From an uncultured Endomicrobiia bacterium (GTDB taxonomy: Bacteria; Elusimicrobiota; Endomicrobiia; Endomicrobiales; Endomicrobiaceae): a stretch of DNA of 64,000 nt. The position numbers and the translations under genes were made by a program. This document shows positions 27,607 to 34,974 of this stretch, piece by piece (the stretch's first letter is position 1; each line of letters begins with the position of its first letter). The notes below the pieces were generated by a model. That model did no database searches, was not told the origin of the DNA, and saw only the letters and a program-made list of their open reading frames with translations. Location: the NCBI GenBank assembly GCA_938040055.1, contig CALHWY010000024.1, positions 108,304-172,303 of the forward strand, read 5' to 3'.

Positions 27607-28271
27607 CCGTGATATACGCCAGAATAGGCGTCGCCGGAGTCGCCTTAATAGCCGCCGCGGCCGTTTGCGCGTATCTGGCGGTAAAAAACATAATTTATTT
27701 GTGGATGGTAGGAGCGGATTTCAGAAGAATAATACGGCAGATCGATGAAAAAGAAGACGACAGAAACGCTATAATAGAGGCGAATCTGAAAAATCCGCTA
27801 ATAGGCGTAATCAACGATATACTCAAAACGCACGGGGAACATTCTGACGATATAAAGTCGGAAATAGCTTTTTTGTTCCACCATTATCTTAAGAAAACAA
27901 TCAGAGATATCACTTTGCTGAAAGTCATCGCCGCCGTCTCTCCTTTATTGGGGCTGCTTGGAACTCTTCTTGGGCTCATGGGCGTTTTCGGAAAGCTTTC
28001 GTCTTCTTCGTCTTTGGCTGCCGGCGCCGTGCTTGCCGCCGGAATATGGGAAGCGATTTACACCACCGTGATGGGCTTAAGCATCGCCATTCCCGCTCTT
28101 ATAACTTATAACCTTCTGTCAATTTACATACGTTCTTTTAATCTTGAGACGGTTGAATACAGCTATCGTTTTTTGGGAAGAGCGCATTATTGCATGAGCA
28201 GGTATCACAAATACCATAAGCCGAAACAAGCGAAAAATAAAAAGAAAGCGGGAACTGACGATGAAGTTTAA
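27600..28271 (+). CDS. exbB: ExbB-like proton channel subunit
   Basis: A 223-residue MotA/TolQ/ExbB-family protein. Three membrane helices are visible, at about residues 8-38, 105-130 and 140-175. The signature region is IAAVSPLLGLLGTLLGLMG followed by IWEAIYTTVMGLSIAIPAL, which forms the ExbB pore. With ExbD and TonB it energises transport through the outer-membrane receptor. It overlaps the flavodoxin gene by 7 nt and the ExbD gene by 11 nt, so the three are surely co-translated. The Lys-rich C-terminus is cytoplasmic. Confidence 0.85.
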   Translation: MLAVIYARIGVAGVALIAAAAVCAYLAVKNIIYLWMVGADFRRIIRQIDEKEDDRNAIIEANLKNPLIGVINDILKTHGEHSDDIKSEIAFLFHHYLKKTIRDITLLKVIAAVSPLLGLLGTLLGLMGVFGKLSSSSSLAAGAVLAAGIWEAIYTTVMGLSIAIPALITYNLLSIYIRSFNLETVEYSYRFLGRAHYCMSRYHKYHKPKQAKNKKKAGTDDEV

Positions 28272-28665
28272 TTTTGATTTTGACGATAATGCCGATGGCG
28301 CGGTAGATCTGACTTCGCTTATAGACGTTTTATTTTTGCTTCTTATTTTTTTTATGCTCGCGGCGACTTTTACCGCTCCTGCCATAGACGTTATGCTTGC
28401 CAAAGCCAAATCCGCCGCCGCGCCGTCCGTCCGGACAGAGCGTATTACTTTCAGCATAAACGGTTCGGGAGAGTTTTTTTATAATAAAGAAAAGATTGAA
28501 AAAGAGCGCGTCGCCTTGATACTTTCGGGAAAACCTTTTGACACGGCTATAGTGTTTAATGTCGACAAAGATGCGCCTTTCGACGCTTTCATCGGGCTGA
28601 TTGACGAGATTAAGCTTTCCGGATACAATAAATTTTTAATAAATGCCGTCGCGGAGGAAAAATGA
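28261..28665 (+). CDS. exbD: ExbD-like subunit
   Basis: A 134-residue ExbD/TolR-family protein: a short cytoplasmic N-terminus, one membrane helix with the proton-binding Asp (SLIDVLFLLLIFFML), then a periplasmic domain. The size fits the family. It works with the neighbouring ExbB and TonB, with overlaps on both sides (11 nt upstream, 4 nt downstream). Confidence 0.87.
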   Translation: MKFNFDFDDNADGAVDLTSLIDVLFLLLIFFMLAATFTAPAIDVMLAKAKSAAAPSVRTERITFSINGSGEFFYNKEKIEKERVALILSGKPFDTAIVFNVDKDAPFDAFIGLIDEIKLSGYNKFLINAVAEEK

Positions 28666-29345
28666 GCGTCTTTATTCGGCGTGATAAATACGAAGCGGTT
28701 TCAAATATAAGCGCCATGGCGGCGGTCGCTGCCGGCGCGGCGCTGTCCGCATTGGTTTTTCTCAACCACAAACCGCTTGCCGCGAATACGGAACTTTCTT
28801 CCGTAATATCGATAGAGTATGCCGAGTTTTCGGAAAATATTTTGCCGTCGCCGGAAATGTCGTGCGGGAAAACTTTTGTTCGGGAGATTGAGCCCGAGCC
28901 GGCATTGCAAGAAGAAACGGTAAACGAAGAAATAAAAAAAACGGAAAAGATTTCTGAAGAAAAAATATCCGGAGCGCCTTCATTTAAGGCTCCGGATGAG
29001 ACTTCCTCAGGGGTGTGTTCCTCGGCTGCGGCGTCCGATTTATCCGGAAACACCGAATTTTTAAATTATTTTTTGGGTTTGGTGCAGCAGTCGCTTTATT
29101 ATCCGAAAAGCGCGCGCAAAGCCGGCATAACCGGAAAAGTCGAAATAAAAGTGACTTTCGGCGCTTCGGGCGAAATAAAAAGCGCCGTTATTACGGAAAC
29201 AAAACATTCTGAAATACTCGGCAAAGCGGCAATAAAAACAATGGAAAGGGTCAGCAGAGAGTGGCGTCCTGATGAATTCAGCCATTTTCTAAAACCTCAT
29301 AAAGAGCAATCCGTCATTATACCGATCAGTTTTGAACTTCAATAA
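28662..29345 (+). CDS. tonB: TonB-like energy-transducing protein
   Basis: A 227-residue protein with one N-terminal membrane helix (residues about 18-36), an acidic Glu/Lys/Ser linker (about 55-125) and a C-terminal TonB domain (SLYYPKSARKAGITGKVEIK to IPISFELQ). The linker is Glu-rich with only a few Pro residues, shorter than in E. coli TonB. Its place between exbD and the ChaN-like gene makes it the dedicated TonB of this haem system. Confidence 0.85.
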   Translation: MSVFIRRDKYEAVSNISAMAAVAAGAALSALVFLNHKPLAANTELSSVISIEYAEFSENILPSPEMSCGKTFVREIEPEPALQEETVNEEIKKTEKISEEKISGAPSFKAPDETSSGVCSSAAASDLSGNTEFLNYFLGLVQQSLYYPKSARKAGITGKVEIKVTFGASGEIKSAVITETKHSEILGKAAIKTMERVSREWRPDEFSHFLKPHKEQSVIIPISFELQ

Positions 29346-29361
29346 ATTTTGAGGAGAGCAT

Positions 29362-30171
29362 ATGGTCAGGCATGCGCGCAATGCGTGGATTGAAACAGCT
29401 ACAGGCAGCGAGTTAGATAAGACTAAATTTTTGCGGGAGATTTCCAAAAAGCAGGTCGTTATTTTGGGAGAAAGCCACGATATAGCCGAAATTCACCGCT
29501 GGCAGCTTCATACGGCTAATTATTTACACGCTTTCCGCCCGAAAATGCTTATGGGTTTTGAGATGTTTCCGGCGCGTCTTCAGCCGGTTCTTGACGAGTG
29601 GACTGCCGGAAAGCTCGGCACTGAAGAGTTTCTCAAGCTCTCAAAATGGGATGAAGTTTGGGGCTTTCCTGCGCAAATATACCTGCCTCTTTTTCATTTT
29701 TGCCGTCAAAACTCCGTTCCGATGATAGCGCTTAACTGTTACAGGGAGCTTGTCACTAGAGTCGGAAAAGAAGGATGGGACGCCATACCTTTGCCGGAAA
29801 GAGACGGGCTTACTCCTTCCGCCTCCCCTTTGAAAGGGCACAGAGAGTATTTGGGCGCTCTTGTAAATATTGAGATAACCGACCGTTTCATAAGGGCGCA
29901 GCAGACTTGGGACAGAGCTTTTGCCTGCAATATAAAAAAAGCGCTCGATAAATACGGGCGCGATTATCTTATGACGGCAATCGTCGGCAAAGGGCATGCC
30001 GAATACGGTTACGGCACGCCGCATCAGCTCAAAGATCTGGGTATTGAAGAGGTCGCGGTTCTTCTGTCTTCCTGCAAAGAAAATTTTGACGCGGGCAAAG
30101 CAAAAAACATAGCCGACGGGATATACAGAGTCGATATTGTGGAAAAGCCGGCGGAGAGAATGAAAAAATGA
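29362..30171 (+). CDS. ChaN-like haem-binding-family protein without signal peptide
   Basis: A 269-residue protein of the ChaN/DUF399 family (ILGESHDIAEIHRWQ, GFEMFPARLQPVLDEW, IVGKGHAEYGYGTP). ChaN of Campylobacter is an iron-regulated lipoprotein that binds haem between two subunits. Here the N-terminus (MVRHARNAWIETATGSEL) has no signal peptide or lipobox, so the protein is predicted to stay in the cytoplasm. In that place it could hold imported haem or pass it to the HutW-like enzyme. It overlaps the next gene by 4 nt (ATGA). Confidence 0.78.
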   Translation: MVRHARNAWIETATGSELDKTKFLREISKKQVVILGESHDIAEIHRWQLHTANYLHAFRPKMLMGFEMFPARLQPVLDEWTAGKLGTEEFLKLSKWDEVWGFPAQIYLPLFHFCRQNSVPMIALNCYRELVTRVGKEGWDAIPLPERDGLTPSASPLKGHREYLGALVNIEITDRFIRAQQTWDRAFACNIKKALDKYGRDYLMTAIVGKGHAEYGYGTPHQLKDLGIEEVAVLLSSCKENFDAGKAKNIADGIYRVDIVEKPAERMKK

Positions 30172-31844
30172 AAGTGCTTGCAAGCGTTTTTAATCTTATA
30201 AAAGTATGCGTTTCGACAAAAGAAGGCAAGCTGGGGCTGGCGTTTTATTTTGCGGTATTCCTTTTAAACATAGCGGGGTTAAAGATCTCGCTTGAGATGA
30301 TCAAGTGGAATAAATTTTTTTATAATGCCCTTGAAAAGTATGATATCGCAGCCGCTTTCTATCAGGTAAAACTTTTTGCCGTACTTGTTTTGATAAGCTC
30401 TCTGATTTATCTTGTTTCGCAGTATTTGCAGAAACTGCTTCAGATAAGATGGAGAAAAGTGCTTACGGAAAGGGCTTTGAACATATGGCTGAGGGATAAA
30501 AATTACTGGTATTTAAGCTCGTCCGACAAGGCGGAACTTGACAATCCGGACCAGCGCATAGCTGAAGACTGCCGCACTTTTATAGAGCATCTTACCGGCA
30601 CCACTTTGGAGCTTCTCAATAAGTGCATAGGGCTTACGACATATGTGATAGTTTTATGGAGTATCGCTCCATACGCTCTTTCTTTTACCCTGTTCGGGAA
30701 AAATATAGTAATTGCCCATTATATGGTGTGGGCCGCGCCTATATACGTGGCTGTCTCTTCGGTTTTTACGCATGTGCTGGGCAAGCCGCTTATCAGGCTT
30801 AATTTTGAGCAAAAACACCGGGAGGCCGATTTCAGGTTCTCTCTCACAAGGTTCAGAGAGTCAAAAGACGCTGTGGCTTTGCAGTCGGGAGAAAAAGTCG
30901 AAAGGTCTATAATGGACGACAGATTCGGGCAGATAGTGAAAAACTGGAGAAGCCTCATTAAAAGGGATTTTATATTGGGCTGTTTTACGCGCCCTTATAT
31001 GGCCACGATTTTGCGCATTCCCGTATTTCTTGCCCTGCCGGCATATCTTTTCGGAAAAGTCACGCTGGGAGCCATGATGCAGATGGCTTCGGCCTTTCAA
31101 AACGTGGCGACAAGTCTTTCATGGTTTATTTTCTTCTACAGGGATCTTGCCGCTCTGGCGGCCTCAAGCGTGCGTTTCAGCTCGTTTTTAAGTGCGGCCG
31201 AAAAATTCGAGCATAAAGCGAAAGAGCTTCCGTCGCAGGAAGACAAAATCACGATCGACAATCTTACTCTTTACACTCCCGAAAACAAATTTTTGTTTAA
31301 GGTCGGCGCCGCTGAAATTTCAAAAGGAGAGACGGTTCTTATAAAAGGGCGTTCCGGAAAAGGAAAAACTACATTATTTAGAACTTTGGCCGGGCTGCAC
31401 CACAACTACTCCGGCTCGGTGACCGTAGCTTCAAACAAATCCATGTTCCTTCCGCAAAAGGCTTATTTTCCTTTAGGCGGCCTTGCTCATGCCGTAAGCT
31501 ATCCCGGCACGCTTGAACTGAAAGACATTCCGGCGATAAAAGAAATTCTTAAAAAAGTCAAATTTCCGGAAAAAAATATTGAAAAAAGAATTTTGAACTA
31601 TGATATGTCGCATCTTTCCGGCGGAGAACAGCAGCGCCTTGTTATAGCAAGGATACTTTTTAATAAGCCGGAATGGATATTCATGGACGAAAGCACAAAC
31701 GCCCTTGATTATGAATCCGAAAAGTTTCTTATACGGCTTATGCAATCCGAGCTGCCGCAGTCCACGTATGTGATAATTTCGCATTCGGACTCGGTAAACG
31801 ATTATGTAAAGAAATATTCCCAGTTAAATCTGGATAATGTATAA
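30168..31844 (+). CDS. SbmA/BacA/YddA-like ABC transporter (fused permease and ATPase)
   Basis: A 558-residue half transporter. The N-terminal about 310 residues contain six membrane helices and the SbmA/BacA-type segment FRFSLTRFRESKDAVALQSG. The C-terminal ATPase has Walker A (GRSGKGKTT), the signature LSGGEQQRL and Walker B with the catalytic Glu (EWIFMDEST). This subfamily moves peptides, cobalamin or other bulky compounds; some members import. Its place in the haem operon, where no HmuTUV-type importer is present, suggests that it carries haem or the linear tetrapyrrole product across the inner membrane. That substrate is my inference. Confidence 0.85.
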   Translation: MKVLASVFNLIKVCVSTKEGKLGLAFYFAVFLLNIAGLKISLEMIKWNKFFYNALEKYDIAAAFYQVKLFAVLVLISSLIYLVSQYLQKLLQIRWRKVLTERALNIWLRDKNYWYLSSSDKAELDNPDQRIAEDCRTFIEHLTGTTLELLNKCIGLTTYVIVLWSIAPYALSFTLFGKNIVIAHYMVWAAPIYVAVSSVFTHVLGKPLIRLNFEQKHREADFRFSLTRFRESKDAVALQSGEKVERSIMDDRFGQIVKNWRSLIKRDFILGCFTRPYMATILRIPVFLALPAYLFGKVTLGAMMQMASAFQNVATSLSWFIFFYRDLAALAASSVRFSSFLSAAEKFEHKAKELPSQEDKITIDNLTLYTPENKFLFKVGAAEISKGETVLIKGRSGKGKTTLFRTLAGLHHNYSGSVTVASNKSMFLPQKAYFPLGGLAHAVSYPGTLELKDIPAIKEILKKVKFPEKNIEKRILNYDMSHLSGGEQQRLVIARILFNKPEWIFMDESTNALDYESEKFLIRLMQSELPQSTYVIISHSDSVNDYVKKYSQLNLDNV

Positions 31845-31853
31845 GGAGATTGT

Positions 31854-34076
31854 ATGAAAAAAGCATTGGTATTATTTATCACGGCGGTTTTAAGTGCGAA
31901 CGCTTATGCCTCGGATATCCCGGAAGCGGGTACGGAAGCTGCAAAAGAAAGCCGGGCCGTTTCGGCGGTAAATTCACCTTCCTCTGAAAGCGGTTCAGCC
32001 GCTGCGTCTTTGCCCGTTGTAAACGCGGATAAGAAGCCGGAACCCGAAACCAGTATGGAAGAATCCGCCGGCGAGGGCGGAGCGGAAGCCCGAAGCTCAG
32101 CCGTATCCGCAAACGGAACCGCGGCCGCAACTGAAGCCGAAGCCTTGTCCGAAACAGAGGCCGCGCCGGCGGACGAAAGTTTGTCCGGACAGGACGCCTT
32201 GGACGGACAGCTGGATGCGGATCAGAAGCGGCCGGAGAAAGATTATGCGGGCGTAGAAAATGGCAGAACAAAAACTCTGACGGTCACGGCCACAAAAACG
32301 GAGCATGAACTCAGGGAGATCCCGATGACGGTAAATCTCATAACGGCTGAAGATATCAAAAACAGTCCGAGTTCGTCCGTGTCCGAAATTCTCGCGGCTG
32401 TGTCCGGAGTAACGATAGAAGATAACGGAGCGGCCGGCGCGATGAAAGTAAAAATAAGGGGAGAAGCCAGCAAACGCACGCTGGTAATCATAGACGGAGT
32501 AAGACAAAACGAACACGCCCCCAGCACCGGAGCTTTGCCGATACTGATCTCCCCGTCCGATATTGAAAGAATAGAAGTCATAAAGGGACCCTCGTCCGTC
32601 CTGTACGGTTCGGACGCAATGGGCGGCGTTGTAAATATCATAACGAAAAAGAGCGCCGATAAACCTTTCAGCCTGACCCAGCGCGTAATATACGATTCTT
32701 CTTCGCAAAGATACGATCATTATGTCGGCGCGTCGGGCAGTCATAAAGGCTTTTTCTACGCGGCCGGCTACGATACGATTAAATCCGATCTGCGTGATAC
32801 GCCCGCCGGAAAACTTGTGGGCACGGATTATAAAAGGGAAAATTATATGGGAAAGCTCGGTTACAAATGGGATAAAGGAGAGCTTTCTTTAGGCACGCAA
32901 CATCATTATAATGACGCTAATTCCCGCGTGGGAATTAACAATCCGCCAAATATTACGCCTATGGATTTTCACAGACATTCTTACGATACGCAATTTGTTT
33001 TAAAAGATATTACCGCTCATTTTGTCAAATTCAATATCAACGCCGCGCAGCAGGAAATAAGAAGGGAAACATCGAGTTTCTTAAGGAAAACGGACGCTTA
33101 TACGGTATCTCCGCAGACAGACTGGGTTTTTGGGGATCATTATTTTATAGCCGGCGGGCAATATAATAATGACGATTTTAAAAACACGCAGTTGTCAAAC
33201 GGTAAAGTCAGAGAAGCCGGTTTATGGGACGCTTCGGTATTTATCCAGGACGAATGGAGCATAATGGAAAAGTTCTCGTTAACATTAGGGGCGAGACAGT
33301 CATGGTATCATTCAAGCTCGGGTTCAAAAAGCAAAGATCTCAATAAACTTGTCGGCAGCGCCGGCGCGGTTTATCTGCTTAATGACGGCATAAGCCTGCG
33401 CGCGCAGTTTTCCCAGGGATTTAAAACTCCGTCAATATATGAAACTATGATGGGATCCACAATGCTTATCGTAAATCCTGATTTGAAGCCTGAAGAATCT
33501 AATAAATTCGATTTGGGAGCAGTTATAACCGCGGGCGGAATAAAACTTGACGCCGCCCTTTTTTACACGAAAGCCGACAACTACATAGCCTGGAGAATAG
33601 TCGCTCCCATGCAGGTAAGGCCCGAAAACATAAATAAAGCCGAAACTGTCGGAGCTGAATTCGGCTTAAGCTGTGATATTCGTTCGTTTACGCCTTATGT
33701 AAGCGCCACGTATATCGACCGCACTTACTGGAACGCGCCTGGCAGCGCGGTAAAGAAAACAAATAAAACCGGCATAGCGCCGTTTTTTGGTTTTGCAGGA
33801 GTGCGCTGGGAAAAAAATATAGCCGAGTTTACCGTGTTTTCCGACTTGAAAGCAATATGGGCCGGCGCCGCCGACTATGAATCGTCATCGGGGAAGATTA
33901 CGCGCGATGACGCCTGGCATACCTTTAATATACAGCTCGGCCTTCAGAAAGCGCAGTACTTTTTTACTCTTGACATAAATAATATCTGCGACGAAAAATA
34001 TATCAAAGCGGAATCTTCGCCGAATTTTTACGAACCCGGAGCGCATGTGATATTAAGCGCCGGTTTTAATTTTTAG
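31854..34076 (+). CDS. TonB-dependent outer-membrane receptor, probably for haem
   Basis: A 740-residue receptor. A signal peptide ends near residue 19 (SANAYA). Residues about 20-135 are an Ala/Glu/Ser-rich low-complexity extension, unusual for this family. The plug starts near residue 140 (KTLTVTATKTEHELREIPMT, DGVRQNE, IEVIKGPSSVLYGSDAMGGV). The 22-strand barrel follows and ends in a typical aromatic residue (LSAGFNF). FSQGFKTPSIYE and NPDLKPEESNKFD match regions around the FRAP/NPNL boxes of haem receptors. The last gene of the haem operon, with a terminator just downstream. Confidence 0.85.
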   Translation: MKKALVLFITAVLSANAYASDIPEAGTEAAKESRAVSAVNSPSSESGSAAASLPVVNADKKPEPETSMEESAGEGGAEARSSAVSANGTAAATEAEALSETEAAPADESLSGQDALDGQLDADQKRPEKDYAGVENGRTKTLTVTATKTEHELREIPMTVNLITAEDIKNSPSSSVSEILAAVSGVTIEDNGAAGAMKVKIRGEASKRTLVIIDGVRQNEHAPSTGALPILISPSDIERIEVIKGPSSVLYGSDAMGGVVNIITKKSADKPFSLTQRVIYDSSSQRYDHYVGASGSHKGFFYAAGYDTIKSDLRDTPAGKLVGTDYKRENYMGKLGYKWDKGELSLGTQHHYNDANSRVGINNPPNITPMDFHRHSYDTQFVLKDITAHFVKFNINAAQQEIRRETSSFLRKTDAYTVSPQTDWVFGDHYFIAGGQYNNDDFKNTQLSNGKVREAGLWDASVFIQDEWSIMEKFSLTLGARQSWYHSSSGSKSKDLNKLVGSAGAVYLLNDGISLRAQFSQGFKTPSIYETMMGSTMLIVNPDLKPEESNKFDLGAVITAGGIKLDAALFYTKADNYIAWRIVAPMQVRPENINKAETVGAEFGLSCDIRSFTPYVSATYIDRTYWNAPGSAVKKTNKTGIAPFFGFAGVRWEKNIAEFTVFSDLKAIWAGAADYESSSGKITRDDAWHTFNIQLGLQKAQYFFTLDINNICDEKYIKAESSPNFYEPGAHVILSAGFNF

Positions 34077-34090
34077 TTTATTTGAAAATC

Positions 34091-34132
34091 TTAAATGCCG
34101 GCTTGCCCGTTTTTCAGGCGGCCGGCATTTAA
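34091..34132 (+). terminator. Intrinsic terminator of the haem operon
   Basis: TTAAATGCCGGC (34091-34102) pairs with GCCGGCATTTAA (34121-34132), a perfect 12-bp stem around an 18-nt loop that itself can fold. Confidence 0.75.
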
Positions 34133-34165
34133 AAAGCGCTATACGTAAACGCGGAGGAGGCTGAT

Positions 34166-34759
34166 ATGGGCGAAATGCTGAATGTAATTTTGTTTGACGG
34201 TTTTGAAACATTGGACGCTTTCGGGCCGGTTGAAATATTCGGCAGGGTGCCGGACGGTTATTATGAAATTGAACATTTTTCTTTGAACGGCGGCGCCGTT
34301 AAAAGCGATCAGAACGTGTCCGTAAACACAAAAGCGTTTTCCGCGATAAAAAGCGGCGTCATTCTTGTTCCGGGCGGAGCGGGCGCCGTAAAACTGCGCG
34401 GCAGTTCCGCTTATCTTAAAATTTTAAAAGAGATTGCGTATTCTTCAAAGTACATATTATCCGTATGCACGGGGTCAATGCTTCTTGCGGGCGCAGGCCT
34501 GCTTGACGGCAAAAAGGCCACGACAAATAAAATGATTTTTGAAAGAGCCGCCGCTCTTTATCCGAAAGTCGACTGGATAAAAAAAGCGCGCTGGGTAAAA
34601 GAAGAAAATATTTATACATCTTCGGGGGTTACTGCAGGTATGGATATGGCTTTGGATTTCGTGTCGGATATTCTGTCGTCTGAGATAGCGGAAAACGTCT
34701 CTGAAACTATCGAATACGTACGCAATAAAGACAGTGCGAACGACCCTTTCGCGCTGTAG
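34166..34759 (+). CDS. DJ-1/PfpI family (class I glutamine amidotransferase-like) protein
   Basis: A 197-residue protein of the DJ-1/ThiJ/PfpI superfamily. The nucleophile elbow is visible as SVCTGSMLL with C101, and the family start MLNVILFDGFETLDAFGPVE is typical of the transcription-factor-like and isonitrile-hydratase-like branch. YTSSGVTAGMDMALDFV near the C-terminus also matches that branch. It has no DNA-binding domain, so it acts alone, perhaps in stress protection or hydration of a small molecule. GGAGGAGG gives a strong ribosome site. It is a single-gene unit. Confidence 0.82.
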   Translation: MGEMLNVILFDGFETLDAFGPVEIFGRVPDGYYEIEHFSLNGGAVKSDQNVSVNTKAFSAIKSGVILVPGGAGAVKLRGSSAYLKILKEIAYSSKYILSVCTGSMLLAGAGLLDGKKATTNKMIFERAAALYPKVDWIKKARWVKEENIYTSSGVTAGMDMALDFVSDILSSEIAENVSETIEYVRNKDSANDPFAL

Positions 34760-34788
34760 ATTTCTGTTTGCGCTTGCAAAAGACAAAG

Positions 34789-34834
34789 ACCCGGGCTTTT
34801 TTCCCTAATGTTTGAAAAACTGCCCGGGTTTTTT
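34789..34834 (+). terminator. Intrinsic terminator after the DJ-1 family gene
   Basis: ACCCGGGC (34789-34796) pairs with GCCCGGGT (34822-34829); the inner TTTTTTC/GAAAAA also pairs. A run of Ts follows. Confidence 0.8.
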
Positions 34835-34845
34835 CTCGTTGCATA

Positions 34846-34878
34846 TATAAAACCGCCGGCATTGCCGGCGGTTTTATA
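34846..34878. terminator. Second hairpin, 15-bp perfect stem
   Basis: TATAAAACCGCCGGC pairs with GCCGGCGGTTTTATA around a 3-nt loop. It carries T and A runs on both sides and so can serve both converging genes. Confidence 0.75.
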
Positions 34879-34886
34879 GAGAAATA

Positions 34887-34922
34887 AAAAATCCCGGCAT
34901 TTTATAAAATGCCGGGATTTTA
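34887..34922 (-). terminator. Third hairpin, terminator of the pyrophosphatase gene
   Basis: A near-perfect palindrome: AAAATCCCGGCATTTT pairs with AAAATGCCGGGATTTT. It lies 52 nt beyond the stop codon of the pyrophosphatase gene and gives a T run on the minus strand. Confidence 0.8.
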
Positions 34923-34974
34923 AACCGAAAAGAGTTTTTAAAGCGCAAAAGAATTTGTTTAATTTTACGCTGGC

